DNA of 64,000 bases from Pantoea sp. WMus005 (GCF_013415305.1 NZ_JACBXU010000001.1:1674001-1738000), one strand, 5' to 3'; shown: positions 17,698 to 29,590, numbered from the stretch's first letter. Made by a program: numbers and translations. The notes: a model not told the origin generated them from the sequence alone.

Positions 17698-19509
17698 CTA
17701 GAGCAGCAATTGCTCAGCACGACTGAGTGCCTGACTCCCCGAACGCGCGGTGTCATCATAATTGTAAATATCTGTACGGAACTGCGGTTTGCCATCATCT
17801 GCGACCCATGCCGTCAGGTAATAGAGATTGACCGGAATACGATGACGAATCGGCACATAACGGGTGTCACCCTCTTTCAGCGTGCTGGAAATACGGGAGT
17901 CATTCCAGCCCGCATCCTGCAGTAACAGACCCGCCAGTTCAGACGCTTTATTGACGCGCACACAGCCTGAGCTGAGCGCGCGGATATCACGCTGGAACAG
18001 GTTATGGTTTGGCGTGTCATGCAGGTAGATTGCATCGGAGCTTGGCATATTAAATTTATAGCGGCCCAGCGCATTCGCCACCCCTGGAGCCTGAATCAGG
18101 CGATAAGGGAATGATGAGGCGGTAATCATGCGCCAGTCGATCATGCTGGGATCAATCACTTCAGCGTCAGCACTCCAGCCCGACAGCAGGGTATAGCCAT
18201 GCTTGTAGAGGTAGGTCGGGTCCTGCTTCACTTTGGGAATGATATCTTTGCGCACCAGCGTCGTTGGCACATTCCACGGCGGGTTCAGCACCACATTGTT
18301 CAGCGCGCTGCGCATCAACGGCGTTTTACGGTCAGGACGACCGACGATGACCCTGGATGAGAGGATCTTGTTGCCGTTGTTGTAGTAAATCAGCGAGTAG
18401 TTGGCGATGTTCACCATAATGCCATTGTGCATATCGTCCGGCAGCAGGCGCAGTCGCTGAATGTTCAGCGCCAGCAGCGAAGCGCGCATCTGTGGCGAGA
18501 CGTTAAGCCACTGGCGTGTTCGGGCACCAATAGCCCCGTCGCCATCCAGTCCCTGCCACTGCTGGAAACGCTTCACCCCCGCCACCAGCGTCTCGTCATA
18601 GACATTGGCGCTATTCCCGTCCAGCGTCTGACTCTGGACGTTACCCGGCGATTGCAGCGGAGGCGCGGGCAGATCGCCTGTTGGCGCGGCAGAAGGACTG
18701 ACCACGACCGGCTGATCGCTGTGAGTCACCGGCGAGGGCGCCACCGGCACCGCATCGTCATCCGGTGCAGGCGCGTTAACCTGCGCGGTGAGCATGCCGC
18801 TGCGCTGCAGAATTTCACGCAACGCAGGAACATCGTCACTGACCTGTCCCGGACGCAGTGTTTCACTGCTTTTCAACTGCGGCCAGGGCTGCTTATCGCT
18901 CAGCAGGGTTTTCAACGCGGTGTGCATCGGCTGATACTGCGGGTGCTGCGGCTGCAATGACGCAATAAAGGTGTCATCCGATCCCGCATTCACCGCGTTC
19001 TGCCACTGATTCACTACCGCCACCGACGGCTGTGTCAGCCGGTAGGGAACATTGCTGTAGAGCCAGGTTTCACCCTGAGTCGGCACATTCGACACAAATT
19101 GCAGATAGCCCAGCATCGCATCGGACAGCGCCACATCCCTGGCAAAGCCGGTAATGGCCGGATTGGTCAGACGCTCTATCCAGCGCGTGAACTGTGGCTG
19201 GACGCCAGAAAGCGCCACCTCAGCCAGCTGCTGCTGAAACTTCTGTACCGCCTGAGCATCCTGCCAGAGCGGCTGCATATGACGGGAGGCGTAAAGTGTC
19301 GCCAGCGGCCCCAGATAGAAAGGCTGATCGGCACTGGAAAAAGCCTGGCGGATGCGTTGCTGACTTTCGGATACGGAGATGGCCGCCTGCGTTGTTCCAG
19401 GCAAAGCGGCGATGACAGCGGCCTGCGGTAGCGTAAATGGAACAACGGTTAGCGCCAGCGCTAACAATGATACAACGCGATGATGATTTAATTTTTTTAA
19501 CCGCAACAT
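17698..19509 (-). CDS. ldtD: L,D-transpeptidase LdtD (YcbB)
   Basis: Periplasmic enzyme forming 3-3 crosslinks in peptidoglycan, linked in E. coli to envelope stress and beta-lactam resistance. The 603-residue protein has an N-terminal signal or anchor, a long scaffold domain, a peptidoglycan-binding domain ([20 protein letters not shown]) and the YkuD catalytic domain with HDTPNHNLF and SSGCVRVN. The catalytic Cys516 lies 87 residues from the C-terminus, exactly as in E. coli. A linker of roughly 50 residues before the PG-binding domain is rich in Pro, Ala and Asp and is poorly conserved. ATG 19509 has an AGGGGG ribosome binding site; the frame is open to 19590, but that falls against the mukB terminator. 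Confidence 0.94.
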   Translation of the reverse strand: MLRLKKLNHHRVVSLLALALTVVPFTLPQAAVIAALPGTTQAAISVSESQQRIRQAFSSADQPFYLGPLATLYASRHMQPLWQDAQAVQKFQQQLAEVALSGVQPQFTRWIERLTNPAITGFARDVALSDAMLGYLQFVSNVPTQGETWLYSNVPYRLTQPSVAVVNQWQNAVNAGSDDTFIASLQPQHPQYQPMHTALKTLLSDKQPWPQLKSSETLRPGQVSDDVPALREILQRSGMLTAQVNAPAPDDDAVPVAPSPVTHSDQPVVVSPSAAPTGDLPAPPLQSPGNVQSQTLDGNSANVYDETLVAGVKRFQQWQGLDGDGAIGARTRQWLNVSPQMRASLLALNIQRLRLLPDDMHNGIMVNIANYSLIYYNNGNKILSSRVIVGRPDRKTPLMRSALNNVVLNPPWNVPTTLVRKDIIPKVKQDPTYLYKHGYTLLSGWSADAEVIDPSMIDWRMITASSFPYRLIQAPGVANALGRYKFNMPSSDAIYLHDTPNHNLFQRDIRALSSGCVRVNKASELAGLLLQDAGWNDSRISSTLKEGDTRYVPIRHRIPVNLYYLTAWVADDGKPQFRTDIYNYDDTARSGSQALSRAEQLLL

Positions 19510-19595
19510 CCCTGCCCCCTTGTTTTTCAACTTCGCAGCGTTCCCTGTATCCGCTGCGATCGCGCCGTGACTCATAGTGTGAGTATACAAACAAA

Positions 19596-19627
19596 AACGG
19601 CATTTGCCTCATGCGACAAATGCCGTT
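19596..19627 (-). terminator. Intrinsic terminator of mukB
   Basis: AACGGCATTTG (19596-19606) and CAAATGCCGTT (19617-19627) form a perfect 11-bp stem with a 10-nt loop. The A-rich bases before 19596 give a T tract on the minus strand, closing the cmoM-mukFEB operon 30 bp after the mukB stop. Confidence 0.85.
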
Positions 19628-19656
19628 ATCAGATTAACGAATGGTTCAGTTTTTGA

Positions 19657-22600
19657 CTACGTTTCCGCCTGCGATTTTTCAGCGGTTAAATCGGGTAGCG
19701 CATCCGCTTCGCTTCCTGCTCTCACCGGCGAAGGATCGGCAGCAAAACCACGCAGGCCAACCACATGCACATGCTCAGTGTTATTGAACACCTTACGCAC
19801 CAGTTTGTAGGTCGTGCCTTTTTCCGGACTGATGTTCTCCGGTGCGGCAATCACCAGCTGCATCTCCAGTCGCTCGCACAGTTCAAACAGGGTGGCGATG
19901 GAGCGGGCATCCAGACGGGCCGCTTCATCAAGGAACAGCAGTCGGCATGGCGAAATATCTTTGCCACGCAGACGACGGGATTCCTCTTCCCAGCTCTGCA
20001 CCACCATCACCAGAATGGACATACCGGTACCGATCGCTTCACCGGTTGACAGTGCGCCACTCTCTGCACGCAGCCAGCCATCGGAACCCCGGTTAACTTC
20101 CACTTCCATCTCCAGATAGTTGCGGTAGTCCAGCAGCTCCTCACCGATAGTCTGCGGCGTACGCTGACCCATATCGATGTGCGGATTAAGACGCTGATAA
20201 AGTTTCGCCAGCGCCTCCGAGAAGGTCAGGCGATTGCTGTTAAACAGATCCTGATGCTGCTCATGCTCTTCCGACAGCGTATCCAGCAGCATAGCATGGG
20301 TTTCACGCACGTTGACGTTGAGCCGCACGCTGCGCACCTGACCAAAGCTAACGGTCTGCAGACCCTGGTTGAGCTGGCGGATGCGGTTCTGTTCACGCTG
20401 AATAGTTTTACGGATAATGTTCGCTGCACTGCGTGAACTGATCGCCAGCATCTGCTCACGCGCCGTCAGCTCTTCTGTCAGACGATTCAGTTCGATTTCC
20501 ATCTGCTCAATCGCTTCGACCGGATCGTCAGTACGAATAATATCCTGACGAATACGCTCGCGAAGATGCTGATAGACCGCAATAAAGAACTGAATTTTAC
20601 GTTCCGGACGTTTTGGATCTTCCGACAACCGCAGCACGTCGCGCAGATGTTCATTGTCCGCCACCGCCAGACGCAGCGCACCCAGCGCTTTATCCGACAT
20701 AGAACGCAGTTCGTCGCCGCTCAGATAGGCCAGTTCACGACGATGCAGACGACGCTCGACGCCATTCTCTTTCACCAGGCGCAGGACGGTACACCAGCCC
20801 GCTTTGGCGCTGACCACCTGCTCACGCACCTGATGATAGTTACGCTCCAGCTGACGCAGGCGCTTCTGCAGGTTATCCATCTCCGCTTCGCAGAAGGTGA
20901 GCTGTTTTTCCAGCTGATTGCGGCGGGCGCGGTTGTGGCTCAATGCGGTGTAAAGCTCGTCACGGCGAACGCGCGCGCGGGCTTCTGCGTTGCTGTCAGC
21001 CTGGACGCCAATGTCCTGCATCTCCTGCTGCAGCTCTTTCAGCATGTCACGCTTAGCGTCCCAGGCGCTTTTCAGCGAGGCCAGCACCTGCGAGTATTGC
21101 GTCAGCTGCGCCTGATGTTCACGCAGGCGATCCCGACTGCGGCTACGTTCACCTTCAGCCTGCTCCAGACGCTGACGCAGCTTATCGCTCAGATCGTTAT
21201 TGCCGTTGAGCATGCTGGCCGAGTCTTCATAGCTGAAGTGGGCGCGACGCTGTACCACTTCTGTCAGCGCAAAGGCCTGTTGACGCGCGTTGCGCTGCTG
21301 CTGCTGCGCCTGCTGATAATCCGCCTGTAACTGCTCGTGCTGTTCCGGATCGCTCTGCAATACTGCGATGATCGGTTCCAGTTTCGCCAGCTTAGCGCCA
21401 TGCTGATGCAGGAAGCGCGCCGCCTCCTGTGCTGCATCAACCTGCTCGCGGATCTCTTCGCAGCGATCGCCCAGCGTATCGTCCAGCAGCAGGTTGACGC
21501 GTGGCAGCAGCCGGTTTAGCTGTGATACGCCCTCTTTCGCCAGCTCATACTGCTGACGTTGCTGCTGGTTATTGCTTTCGTGCTGATTTAGTGCCCGCTC
21601 CAGTTCACCCCGGCGCGCGCCCAGTTGACGGATCTGCGCTTCCGGGTCGGCGTCAAAGGCCACGGCAAGATGAGTGCCGATAAAACGGCTGAATGACTGA
21701 TGCAGACGCTGAGTTTTCTGCACGTCGAACGACAGTGTGGCATAACGTTCGGCCAGTCTGTCACGCTCAAGGTGCAGTTGCTCCAGCTGATTCTCACGTG
21801 CCGCACGACCAAACAGCGGGATTTTCGGGAAGCGGGAGTAGCGCCACTGACGCTCAGCCACCTTCACTACCACCGCATTCTGCAGCTCATCCACGGCAAA
21901 GACGCTGTCATCGAACGACTGCGGATCACCCTCGATCAGGTAGAGATCTTCCGGACAATCTTCCAGGCCATCCAGCAATTCACGAACGCGCGAAAGATCC
22001 GGCACCACAATGGCATGGCGCGATGGGCCGTAAAGCGCAGAGAAATACGGCGCATCATCCAGCGTCACATCATCATAAATTTCAGAGAGTAATACGCCGC
22101 CAAAACGTTCCGCCAGCTGGATCAGGCGCGCATCTTCCGCACCGCCTGGCTGGCTGAGACGTTCAATCTGCCGCTCAATATCACGTTTTTGTGCGGCCAC
22201 TTCGTCGCGTTCGACGGTGGTTTCACGCTCACGCTCCAGCAGTTGCTGCATATATTCAGTAACGTCCTGGCTGCTGTTCAGCGCCTGGCCAGTCTGTTCG
22301 CTGAGCTGCGTCAGAATCTCCTGCGCCGCCAGCCAGTGTGGCGCGCGGGCGGTCAGGCTGGTGATACGTTCACGCAGCTGTTCCAGCTCCTGACGCATCA
22401 TCATGCGCTGCTCACCGGCGTCCGAAACACTGCTGTTCAGCTGTTCAATCTGTGCTTCAAGCTCCTGCTGCAAGCCCGCCAGCGCATCCGCTTCGTAATG
22501 CTGCCCCTGACGCTTGCAGAAATCGGCCAGCAGACGCTCCGCCTCATGCTGCTCGCGCAGGCGCTGCTCCAGCTCGTTGAGACGCAGACGCAGCGAGGAG

Positions 22601-24144
22601 AGCTGTTCGGCATGATGCCGCTGATTGCTGGCATCACGCAGCAACTCGCGGCCGGTTTGCCAGGCATCCTGACGGGTCACGTCACCGGCAATGCTGGTCA
22701 CCAGCGCCAGCGCCTGTTCGAACTGACTGTGTGCCGCTTCCGCCACGCTCAGCTTCTGTTCCAGACGCAGCAGGCGTTCTGTCGCCTCTTCCTCTTTTGC
22801 CTGGAAGCTTTCCTGCCAGTCAGCGGCATTGTCGATACTCAGATCCGGCAGCTGGCAAAGCGTGCGGGCACGTTCCAGCGCCTGCAAGGCCTGCTGATAC
22901 TGGATGGCGCGGGTTTGCTGCACGTCCAGCGCCTGCTGGAAATCGGCCAGCTGACTTTTCAGCTCATCGACTTCCAGCTCAGCCGCTTCGGCACGCGCTT
23001 CATTCTCTTCCTGAATTTCACGTGCTTCGGCGACCACTTCGGTCTGCTCTTCCAGACGCAGCGTCAGATCTTCTATATCTGCGTCGTAGCGCTCAATCTT
23101 CTCCTGCTGACGCATCGCCGTCTGCACCAGGTTCAGGTGGTCGCTGGCAGCCTGATAATCCACTTCGAGATCGTTCTCTGCGCCACTGTGCTCAGCCAGT
23201 TCGCGTGCCATCTCCACATGACGATACTGCTCGGTGGCGAGCTGCTTACGGCTGCTGAACAGCTCGCTGCGCAGCTGTAAGGCACTGTCGAGATGTCCCC
23301 GACGCTCGTTGGCGTGACGCATATAGTCAGCCGATACGTAGCTGGTCGCCTCTGAGATCAGATGTTTAAAGAGATCGCGGTCAGACTGAGTTACGCGGAT
23401 CGCCTCAAGTGTCATGCGGTTCTCGCGCAGCGCGGCTTCCATATCCTGGAACGCTTTGCGCACGCCACTGTTTTCAGGCAGCAGGTAATCACGCAGCGAT
23501 CGGGTGATAGCACTGGAGATCCCCCCATAGAGCGAGGCTTCAATCAGGCGATAAAACTTGCTGCGATCGCTGGCAGAGCGCAGACGACGCGGCACCACAC
23601 CGAGATCAAACATCATGGCGTGATAATCGATAACCGAGTTATAGGCGCGGAACTGCACGCCTTCCTGGGCCTCAACCCGCTCTTTCACCTCGTTAAGCGG
23701 CAGAACGCGTGCCTGACGGCTGTTAAGCACTTCCGTCAGCATATCAGTCGGGTTGGTGTCAGTTGGCAGGCCATGGATACTGAAAGGCTTGATATCGACC
23801 TTTTTATCGCGTCCGGCGACCTGTTGCAGACGCACACCGACCACCACACGCTGATGGCGTGAGTTCACCACATCCAGCATGGAGTAGCAGACGCCCGCAC
23901 GCAGTTTACCGTGCAGACCTTTGTCACGTGATCCCGACGTCGCGCCCGCTTCGGTGGTATTACGGAAGTGCAGCAGCGTTAAATCGGGGATCAGCGCGGT
24001 GACAAATGCCGCCATGGTGGTGGACTTACCCGCACCGTTACCGCCTGACAGCGTGGTCACTAATTCATCAAGATCAAAGGTACGGGCAAAAAAGCCGTTC
24101 CAGTTGATCAGCGTAAGCGAACGAAACTTTCCGCGCTCAATCAT
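19657..24144 (-). CDS. mukB: Chromosome partition protein MukB (SMC-like condensin)
   Basis: SMC-type ATPase of the MukBEF condensin, which extrudes and organises chromosomal DNA. The 1495-residue protein has the head-coil-hinge-coil-head layout: Walker [10 protein letters not shown] (34-42), long Glu/Gln/Arg-rich coiled coils flanking a hinge near residues 650-780, and at the C-terminal head the signature LSTGEAIG (1365-1372) and Walker B LLFLDE (1402-1407) with the catalytic glutamate. Slightly longer than E. coli (1486). ATG overlaps the mukE stop by four bases (ATGA). Several long open frames on the opposite strand inside this gene are coding shadows. Confidence 0.97.
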   Translation of the reverse strand: MIERGKFRSLTLINWNGFFARTFDLDELVTTLSGGNGAGKSTTMAAFVTALIPDLTLLHFRNTTEAGATSGSRDKGLHGKLRAGVCYSMLDVVNSRHQRVVVGVRLQQVAGRDKKVDIKPFSIHGLPTDTNPTDMLTEVLNSRQARVLPLNEVKERVEAQEGVQFRAYNSVIDYHAMMFDLGVVPRRLRSASDRSKFYRLIEASLYGGISSAITRSLRDYLLPENSGVRKAFQDMEAALRENRMTLEAIRVTQSDRDLFKHLISEATSYVSADYMRHANERRGHLDSALQLRSELFSSRKQLATEQYRHVEMARELAEHSGAENDLEVDYQAASDHLNLVQTAMRQQEKIERYDADIEDLTLRLEEQTEVVAEAREIQEENEARAEAAELEVDELKSQLADFQQALDVQQTRAIQYQQALQALERARTLCQLPDLSIDNAADWQESFQAKEEEATERLLRLEQKLSVAEAAHSQFEQALALVTSIAGDVTRQDAWQTGRELLRDASNQRHHAEQLSSLRLRLNELEQRLREQHEAERLLADFCKRQGQHYEADALAGLQQELEAQIEQLNSSVSDAGEQRMMMRQELEQLRERITSLTARAPHWLAAQEILTQLSEQTGQALNSSQDVTEYMQQLLERERETTVERDEVAAQKRDIERQIERLSQPGGAEDARLIQLAERFGGVLLSEIYDDVTLDDAPYFSALYGPSRHAIVVPDLSRVRELLDGLEDCPEDLYLIEGDPQSFDDSVFAVDELQNAVVVKVAERQWRYSRFPKIPLFGRAARENQLEQLHLERDRLAERYATLSFDVQKTQRLHQSFSRFIGTHLAVAFDADPEAQIRQLGARRGELERALNQHESNNQQQRQQYELAKEGVSQLNRLLPRVNLLLDDTLGDRCEEIREQVDAAQEAARFLHQHGAKLAKLEPIIAVLQSDPEQHEQLQADYQQAQQQQRNARQQAFALTEVVQRRAHFSYEDSASMLNGNNDLSDKLRQRLEQAEGERSRSRDRLREHQAQLTQYSQVLASLKSAWDAKRDMLKELQQEMQDIGVQADSNAEARARVRRDELYTALSHNRARRNQLEKQLTFCEAEMDNLQKRLRQLERNYHQVREQVVSAKAGWCTVLRLVKENGVERRLHRRELAYLSGDELRSMSDKALGALRLAVADNEHLRDVLRLSEDPKRPERKIQFFIAVYQHLRERIRQDIIRTDDPVEAIEQMEIELNRLTEELTAREQMLAISSRSAANIIRKTIQREQNRIRQLNQGLQTVSFGQVRSVRLNVNVRETHAMLLDTLSEEHEQHQDLFNSNRLTFSEALAKLYQRLNPHIDMGQRTPQTIGEELLDYRNYLEMEVEVNRGSDGWLRAESGALSTGEAIGTGMSILVMVVQSWEEESRRLRGKDISPCRLLFLDEAARLDARSIATLFELCERLEMQLVIAAPENISPEKGTTYKLVRKVFNNTEHVHVVGLRGFAADPSPVRAGSEADALPDLTAEKSQAET

Positions 24145-24866
24145 GCCTGTTCTTCCTCTGCGTTCTCACTCGCGTCGCCTTCCTGTCCTTCACCGTCATC
24201 GGTGTCGACCGGTGCTGTCGCGTTTTCCAGTAGCATGGCTTCGCCATCACGAATCAGGCGAAGCTGCGCTTCACGGGCATCATCACCGCTGCGCACGTCA
24301 GCACCAAAGCGGAAAACTGACTCCGTAATGCGGAATTTGCTGCTGTCATTGCCGTAAAACCACACCATGCCAAGACGGCGCAGGCGGCTTAGCGAGGCGC
24401 GCACTTTCTCCTGCAGTTTGGTGCGATCCAGATCTGAGCCAGTTGAACGCTGGTTGACCAGCTTAAGCAGACGGTTCTCGTCGGCCAGCGACAGCAGCTC
24501 GTCATACAGCTCCTGTTGGGTGAAGATCCCTTCATTAGCCAGACGTTCCGGGCTGAGATAGAGATAGCAGAGGATCTTCCCGACCATCATGTCCAGCTCA
24601 GAGAGCACGGAACGCGGGATCAGCGTGGTTGAACGCGGACGCAGATAGAAAAAGCCTTCCGGCGCACGAATTAACTCAACGTTATAGCGGCTGTAGAACT
24701 CTTCGAGAAACGACTGGTAATCCATCAGAAAAGCGTGATTATCCAGCTCTTCGATACCGATATGGCGTCCTGCGCGTAACTGGCTGTCCAGCGCGGGAAA
24801 AATCGGGTTGGCCAGTGCCTGTGCCAGCTTAACCGGCATCACTTGTTCAATATTTGTCGATGACAT
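24141..24866 (-). CDS. mukE: Chromosome partition protein MukE
   Basis: Winged-helix KITE subunit that joins the MukF dimer and controls MukB ATPase and DNA binding. The 241-residue protein matches E. coli MukE ([52 protein letters not shown]) and ends with an acidic tail rich in Asp and Glu. ATG 24866 is preferred over the in-frame start at 24893 because homologues begin MSSTNIEQ and AAGGTG lies upstream. It overlaps the mukF 3' end by 20 nt and mukB by 4 nt, so all three are translationally coupled. Confidence 0.95.
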   Translation of the reverse strand: MSSTNIEQVMPVKLAQALANPIFPALDSQLRAGRHIGIEELDNHAFLMDYQSFLEEFYSRYNVELIRAPEGFFYLRPRSTTLIPRSVLSELDMMVGKILCYLYLSPERLANEGIFTQQELYDELLSLADENRLLKLVNQRSTGSDLDRTKLQEKVRASLSRLRRLGMVWFYGNDSSKFRITESVFRFGADVRSGDDAREAQLRLIRDGEAMLLENATAPVDTDDGEGQEGDASENAEEEQA

Positions 24867-26169
24867 GTGCCTGCACCTTGGCTCCGTAATCATTGATGGC
24901 TTGCCATTCCACAGGCAAACCGGCTAAATCAGCTTCCGCCACGCCAAGACGCACCGCCTGATCCACCACAATGCGCGCAAGGTCGAAATGGCGGGCGCGT
25001 GGATACTGGGCCAGGTAGTCGCGCATCACTGACGCGAGGTTGAGCGGTTTTTGTTGCGATTTGTAGACCTGCAGCGCTTCTTCAATCATCGCTGCCAGCT
25101 GTTCGCGGATTTCGTTGATCTCTTCGTATTCCATCTCCGGCGGCAGTTCACCCATCACTTCGTCATTTCGCAGCGTCAGCGCTTCATCGCGCATGTCATA
25201 CAGGCGGTCGGCGTTGGCGTAGGTCAGCGCCCAGGGCGCGTCGAAGTAATTCTGTACCGATACCCGCAGGCGCTGCGCAAAGACACGGTTCTTATCCATA
25301 TCGATGGCGGTACGAATAAATTTATGAACATGGCGGTCATAGCCGATCCACAGGTCAATCGCCTGCTGGCCCCAGCTGGTAATACGGTCGAGTTTGCTTT
25401 GCAGATCAAACACCAGCTTATCGACGAAGCCCAGATCCGGGCTGTCCAGCGTGGCGTCCTGAATCCGAAGCAGGTTTTCCTGAAGCTTGTCGCCTGCAGC
25501 TTCAAGCGTATCCTGCAGTTCACGCAGCGTTCCTGACGTTTCGGAAAGCAGCATTTCACAGCTGGAGATAGCCGCGCGCCAGTCTTTGTTCAGCAGTTCG
25601 GCGATGTCGTTTTTAACCGCCTGCTGCTGTTCATCCATCAGGCGTTGGGTCATATCGATGCTGTCGAAGATCTCCGCTACTGAGTATTTCAGCGGCGCAA
25701 AAACATTGCGGTGCCAGTGGAACTCATCGCCGTTTTCCTGCGCGGCATCGGCTGCCCGCTTCAGCTCATTGGCCACAATCGACAGCTGCATCGACAGACG
25801 CAGCGTCGAAAACTCACGCTGACGGATGTAATAGTCGGTGATGCCGATCGCCAGCGGTGTCAGGCGATAGATGGCGTTGCCTTCGGTGAGTTCGCTGGTA
25901 AAGCGATTAAGCAGCCGCTGTCGCACCATATCGTTGATGGCGTTGTTGGCACGAACCAGCACGGTTTCATGGGTTTGTTCGAAAGCTTTACTGACGTGAC
26001 GGAAAGCATCAATCAGATCGCCTTCGCTCATTTCGCCATCCATCCGCTCACCGTTAAGGGTGGCGATTGCCAGCAAAAAAGCCAGACGTTCCACCGGCAG
26101 CGCAAGGGAAAAGTCATTTTTGCGCGCCCAGGATACCAGTTCAGGTACCGTCTGGGAAAATTCACTCAT
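24847..26169 (-). CDS. mukF: Chromosome partition protein MukF (kleisin)
   Basis: Kleisin subunit of MukBEF, bridging the two MukB heads and binding MukE. The 440-residue protein shows the N-terminal winged-helix dimerisation domain ([20 protein letters not shown]), a helical middle and a C-terminal winged-helix domain that contacts the MukB cap, with the acidic linker [17 protein letters not shown] between. Length matches E. coli (440). Start codon overlaps the cmoM stop by ATGA; its 3' end overlaps mukE. Intact. Confidence 0.96.
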   Translation of the reverse strand: MSEFSQTVPELVSWARKNDFSLALPVERLAFLLAIATLNGERMDGEMSEGDLIDAFRHVSKAFEQTHETVLVRANNAINDMVRQRLLNRFTSELTEGNAIYRLTPLAIGITDYYIRQREFSTLRLSMQLSIVANELKRAADAAQENGDEFHWHRNVFAPLKYSVAEIFDSIDMTQRLMDEQQQAVKNDIAELLNKDWRAAISSCEMLLSETSGTLRELQDTLEAAGDKLQENLLRIQDATLDSPDLGFVDKLVFDLQSKLDRITSWGQQAIDLWIGYDRHVHKFIRTAIDMDKNRVFAQRLRVSVQNYFDAPWALTYANADRLYDMRDEALTLRNDEVMGELPPEMEYEEINEIREQLAAMIEEALQVYKSQQKPLNLASVMRDYLAQYPRARHFDLARIVVDQAVRLGVAEADLAGLPVEWQAINDYGAKVQAHVIDKY

Positions 26170-26948
26170 AATTCGTCCTTCTGCCCGGGTTTACGCGCGG
26201 TCACGTGGATGTAACGCCCTAAGCTCAAAAAGGGTTCCTGACGGCAGTAACGCCGCTCCATCTCAATAATTTCGTCGTCGCTCTTTGGCTCGTCCCTGGG
26301 CTTCATGTAGTCACTGAATACCCGGATCCCGGCACGCTGCTCAATTACAAAGCCACACTCTTCCAGCCAGCGATAAACCTGCTCGGGATCGCGTGGATAG
26401 TCAGGCGACAACGTTCGCTTTTTGCGTTTGGTCAGGTTGGTACGCAGATAGCCGAAGTTACCCAGCGTCAAGGTGCGCAATGTCAGGCCGTGCAGATTGT
26501 AAAACATCAGCGACATGACGCCCCCTGGACGCAGCAGATCGAACAGCGCTTTGAGCACCTTCTCCGGTTCAGCGACCCACTCAAGCACCGCGTGGAACAA
26601 TACCAGATCCACCGGCTTATCCAAATGTTCGCCCACCTGCTGAGCGCTGATTTGTCTGAATTGCATGTTGTGGCTCACACCCTGCGCCGCCGCATTCTCC
26701 CCGGCACGACGCAGCATCTCACCAGAGAGATCGCACAGCAGAACCTGATGGCCCTGCGCAGCAAGCCCGCTGGAGATCTGGCCGACACCGCCGCCAGCGT
26801 CCAGCACTGACAACGGATGTGACGGTAGTCCGGGCAGTATCTTCTCCAGCTCATCCCAGAGGATGGCCTGGCGTATCTTCCCTTTGGTGGTGCCGTAAAT
26901 ATTTTGCGAAAATTTATCCGCGAGATCGTCAAAGTTACGATCCTGCAT
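26166..26948 (-). CDS. cmoM: tRNA 5-carboxymethoxyuridine methyltransferase CmoM (SmtA)
   Basis: SAM-dependent methyltransferase that methylates cmo5U at tRNA position 34 to mcmo5U, tuning wobble decoding. The 260-residue protein has the Rossmann SAM motif [12 protein letters not shown], then [22 protein letters not shown] and [13 protein letters not shown], and ends with [14 protein letters not shown], all as in E. coli SmtA/CmoM. First gene of the cmoM-mukF-mukE-mukB chain, with ATGA overlap to mukF, an arrangement kept from E. coli. Divergent from elyC, so the 125-bp gap upstream must hold both promoters. Confidence 0.94.
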   Translation of the reverse strand: MQDRNFDDLADKFSQNIYGTTKGKIRQAILWDELEKILPGLPSHPLSVLDAGGGVGQISSGLAAQGHQVLLCDLSGEMLRRAGENAAAQGVSHNMQFRQISAQQVGEHLDKPVDLVLFHAVLEWVAEPEKVLKALFDLLRPGGVMSLMFYNLHGLTLRTLTLGNFGYLRTNLTKRKKRTLSPDYPRDPEQVYRWLEECGFVIEQRAGIRVFSDYMKPRDEPKSDDEIIEMERRYCRQEPFLSLGRYIHVTARKPGQKDEL

Positions 26949-27073
26949 GGCATGCGCTCCGGTATGCTGCGGTGAGACTTATGCTATTTTGTCACAGGCA
27001 CCAGAAGAATGAACCTTTCATCCCCATCTTCCCTTCCGGGTGCTCTATTTTCGGACAACAGGACTCTTTTTTG

Positions 27074-27856
27074 ATGTTATTTACCCTGAAAAAAGTCATT
27101 GGCGGACTGCTTTTACCCCTGCCGTTTCTGCTTTTGCTGATGGCGCTTGGCATTTTACTGGTTTGGTTTACTGGCTGGCAGAAAAGCGGCAAAACCGTGA
27201 TCTCCGTCAGCTGGCTGTTATTGCTACTGCTGAGCCTGCAACCCCTGGCCGATCGTCTGCTTTTGCCGCTGGAAAGCCGCTATCCAACCTGGAACGGCTC
27301 AGAAAAAGTGGACTACATTGTTGTGCTGGGCGGAGGCTACACCTTTAATCCGGCATGGGCACCCAGCTCGAACCTGCTGAATAATAGTTTGCCACGCGTG
27401 GCAGAAGGTGTTCGTCAGTGGCAGCGAAATCCGCAGTCGACGTTGATTTTTACCGGCGCAGCAGGCGGTACAAATCCGAAGAGTAGTGCCTGGGTGGCGG
27501 CACAGGTAGCAGAGAGTCTCGGCGTGCCGCGTGAATATATTCAGATTCTCGACCAGCCACGTGACACGGCGGATGAAGCGCAGGCGGTAAAAACCGTGGT
27601 GGGCAAGCATCCGTTGCTGCTGGTCACCTCAGCGAATCATATGCCACGGGCAATTCGCTTTTTCCACGCGGTCGGGTTGGAGCCGATTGCCGCGCCAGCC
27701 AATCAGCTGGCGATTACCTCACCATTGAATGGCTGGGAACGGGCGATACCTTCATCGATCTGGCTGAGTCACAGTGAACGGGCAGTATATGAGACGCTGG
27801 GCACGGTATTGCAGCGGCTGAAAGGCGAGGAAGACTCAGCCGAGCCAGGGAAGTAG
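27074..27856 (+). CDS. elyC: Envelope biogenesis factor ElyC
   Basis: Inner-membrane DUF218 protein; in E. coli loss of ElyC impairs peptidoglycan synthesis at low temperature and disturbs undecaprenyl-phosphate carrier use. The 260-residue protein has two N-terminal membrane helices (LLLPLPFLLLLMALGILLVW and VISVSWLLLLLLS) and then the DUF218 core: VDYIVVLGGGYTF, SNLLNNSLPR, TLIFTGAAGG, LLVTSANHMPRAIRFF. The frame is open far upstream, but ATG 27074 matches the homologue start MLFTLKKVIG and has AGGA ahead. Its last 21 nt overlap the convergent ycbJ. Confidence 0.93.
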   Translation: MLFTLKKVIGGLLLPLPFLLLLMALGILLVWFTGWQKSGKTVISVSWLLLLLLSLQPLADRLLLPLESRYPTWNGSEKVDYIVVLGGGYTFNPAWAPSSNLLNNSLPRVAEGVRQWQRNPQSTLIFTGAAGGTNPKSSAWVAAQVAESLGVPREYIQILDQPRDTADEAQAVKTVVGKHPLLLVTSANHMPRAIRFFHAVGLEPIAAPANQLAITSPLNGWERAIPSSIWLSHSERAVYETLGTVLQRLKGEEDSAEPGK

Positions 27857-28729
27857 TTGCGCGCGTGCGTGGTCAAAACGCGCACGATTAAACGTGCCGG
27901 TCTGAATCAGATTTTCGATGCAGTCCCACAGTTGATAAACCCACCGACGCCAGATAAAACCCTCTGAAACCGGCGCCCGTTGCAGGTAATGGTGCAGCAG
28001 CGCCGTTTCGGCGGGCGACGCATCCAGATGGATCAGGTCATATTCACGGGGTGCCCAGAGAATCGTACCCGGCTGCGTCATCGCGATTAACTGATCACTG
28101 CGGCTGTTTTTCAGCATGCTCTGCAGCCGCACGTTACCGTGAACCATCACACAGGGATCATCGAAGCCGCGAAACAGATGCGCCAGTCGCGCGCGGCAGC
28201 GGAACAGAATCTGGCGATCTTCCAGCGTAAAGGCGGGCGGACGCAGATAGCTCAGGGTCGCCCACAGCACCTCAACCCGTTGGGTATACCAGGCGGGCCA
28301 GCGGTTTTGCTGCGTGCTGTCTACCGTTCCGACCAGACCGTGACTGTCGAGCCGATGCCAGGACAGCAGTCCCTCGACCACCTGTTCGCAAAACTGTTGC
28401 CAGCGCTGAGCATCCCGCGCAGGGGCTTCCGCCGTCACGCCATTCAGTCGCGCCAGTAAGAGCATTTCATGCGCGGGCGGCTGCTGGCTCAACACCAGAC
28501 CATAGACCGCTGGCACGGCGACCAGTCCGGCCTGCCCCAGCAATGCCAGCTTTCTGGCTTCCATTGCCGCCCGGCCCTGATGACGAAAATATTTAGCCAC
28601 CACCGGCATAGGAAGACCCTCCCGATCGTATAACGCATAAAGACGGGTGGGTGGATGTTCACTGATCATTTCGAGGCGGCTGATGGTTTCACCCAGCGCC
28701 AGCGCGAGTTCTGATTTAAGCTGTTCCAT
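27836..28729 (-). CDS. ycbJ: YcbJ, putative phosphotransferase of the APH/kinase-like fold
   Basis: A 297-residue protein of the same length as E. coli YcbJ, of unproven function. The C-terminal half carries a kinase-like motif VMVHGNVRLQSML resembling the catalytic HGN/D.R..N loop of aminoglycoside phosphotransferases, and WAPREYDLIHLD in the place of the metal-binding DFE/DWE element. The N-terminal lobe has a likely ATP-binding lysine in VVAKYFRHQG. It ends FIWRRWVYQLWD..LLPWLG like E. coli. The stop lies inside elyC, a 21-nt tail-to-tail overlap. Substrate unknown; drug resistance should not be assumed. Confidence 0.85.
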   Translation of the reverse strand: MEQLKSELALALGETISRLEMISEHPPTRLYALYDREGLPMPVVAKYFRHQGRAAMEARKLALLGQAGLVAVPAVYGLVLSQQPPAHEMLLLARLNGVTAEAPARDAQRWQQFCEQVVEGLLSWHRLDSHGLVGTVDSTQQNRWPAWYTQRVEVLWATLSYLRPPAFTLEDRQILFRCRARLAHLFRGFDDPCVMVHGNVRLQSMLKNSRSDQLIAMTQPGTILWAPREYDLIHLDASPAETALLHHYLQRAPVSEGFIWRRWVYQLWDCIENLIQTGTFNRARFDHARAQLLPWLG

Positions 28730-28818
28730 GCGGCATCCTCCTCAGATGAGTATCACAATATCCTGAAGGAAGTGTTGGAGATAAGTTTAGCGGCGGATCA
28801 ATAACGTTGTGCTGAAAC

Positions 28819-28835
28819 GGGGAGACAGGCTCCCC
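28819..28835 (-). terminator. Hairpin after kdsB
   Basis: GGGGAG (28819-28824) pairs with CTCCCC (28830-28835), a few bases past the kdsB stop on the minus strand, followed there by GTTTC. Short T tail, so a weak terminator candidate. Confidence 0.4.
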
Positions 28836-28840
28836 ATTTG

Positions 28841-29590
28841 TCAGGCCTGCATGGCAAGACGAACACGTTGCAAGTCGTCTGGCGTGTCCACACCCACACT
28901 GGGGATGGTTTTCGCCACGGCGACATGAATTTTTTCGCCGTACCATAAAACGCGCAGTTGCTCCAGCAGCTCAATCTGTTCCAGAGGGCAAGGCGCCCAG
29001 GCAACATAGCGGCGAATGAAACCGGCACGATAGGCGTAGATGCCAATGTGGCGCAGCAGCGTGTCACCGATCTGCTCGCGCGAGGCGGCATAGCGTTCAC
29101 GATCCCACGGAATGGTGGCCCGTGAGAAATAGAGCGCGTAGCCATTCACATCCATGACGACTTTGACCGCATTCGGATTGAATGCTTCTTCCGCATCGGT
29201 AATTGGCACCGCCAGCGTCGCCATGCCGGCCGCAGAACCCGCCAGATTGGTCGCCACCTGACGCACAATCTCTGCCGGAATCATCGGCTCATCGCCCTGC
29301 ACGTTGACGATAATTTCGTCATCAGCAAACTGATATTTTTCGATCACTTCCGCCAGCCGTTCGGTGCCGGACTGGTGATCGGCGCGAGTCATGCAGACTT
29401 CGCCGCCTGCCGCTTCCACCGCCTGCGCCACGTCGGGATGATCGGTGGCAACAATAACCCGACTGGCACCCGACTCACGGGCGCGCTCCATCACATGCAC
29501 GACCATCGGTTTACCGTGAATATCGAGCAGCGGCTTGCCGGGTAAGCGGGTTGACGCATAGCGCGCAGGAATGATGGCAGTGAAACTCAT
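28841..29590 (-). CDS. kdsB: 3-deoxy-manno-octulosonate cytidylyltransferase
   Basis: Activates Kdo with CTP to CMP-Kdo for the inner core of lipopolysaccharide, in the cytoplasm. The 249-residue nucleotidyltransferase has the signature [16 protein letters not shown] at the start, [21 protein letters not shown] (metal-binding Asp) and [13 protein letters not shown] near the end. E. coli KdsB has 248 residues. The ATG overlaps the stop of ycaR (ATGA), so it is translationally coupled to that small gene at the end of the msbA-lpxK-ycaQ-ycaR-kdsB run. Confidence 0.96.
   Translation of the reverse strand: MSFTAIIPARYASTRLPGKPLLDIHGKPMVVHVMERARESGASRVIVATDHPDVAQAVEAAGGEVCMTRADHQSGTERLAEVIEKYQFADDEIIVNVQGDEPMIPAEIVRQVATNLAGSAAGMATLAVPITDAEEAFNPNAVKVVMDVNGYALYFSRATIPWDRERYAASREQIGDTLLRHIGIYAYRAGFIRRYVAWAPCPLEQIELLEQLRVLWYGEKIHVAVAKTIPSVGVDTPDDLQRVRLAMQA

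Noticed and set aside
22189..23280. 363-codon open frame on the plus strand inside mukB
   Set aside because: Leu/Gln-rich antisense shadow of the MukB coiled coil; no start signal and no independent support.
27836..28729. YcbJ as an aminoglycoside resistance kinase
   Set aside because: The fold resemblance is only general, the locus is core chromosome, and the E. coli homologue is not a resistance gene.
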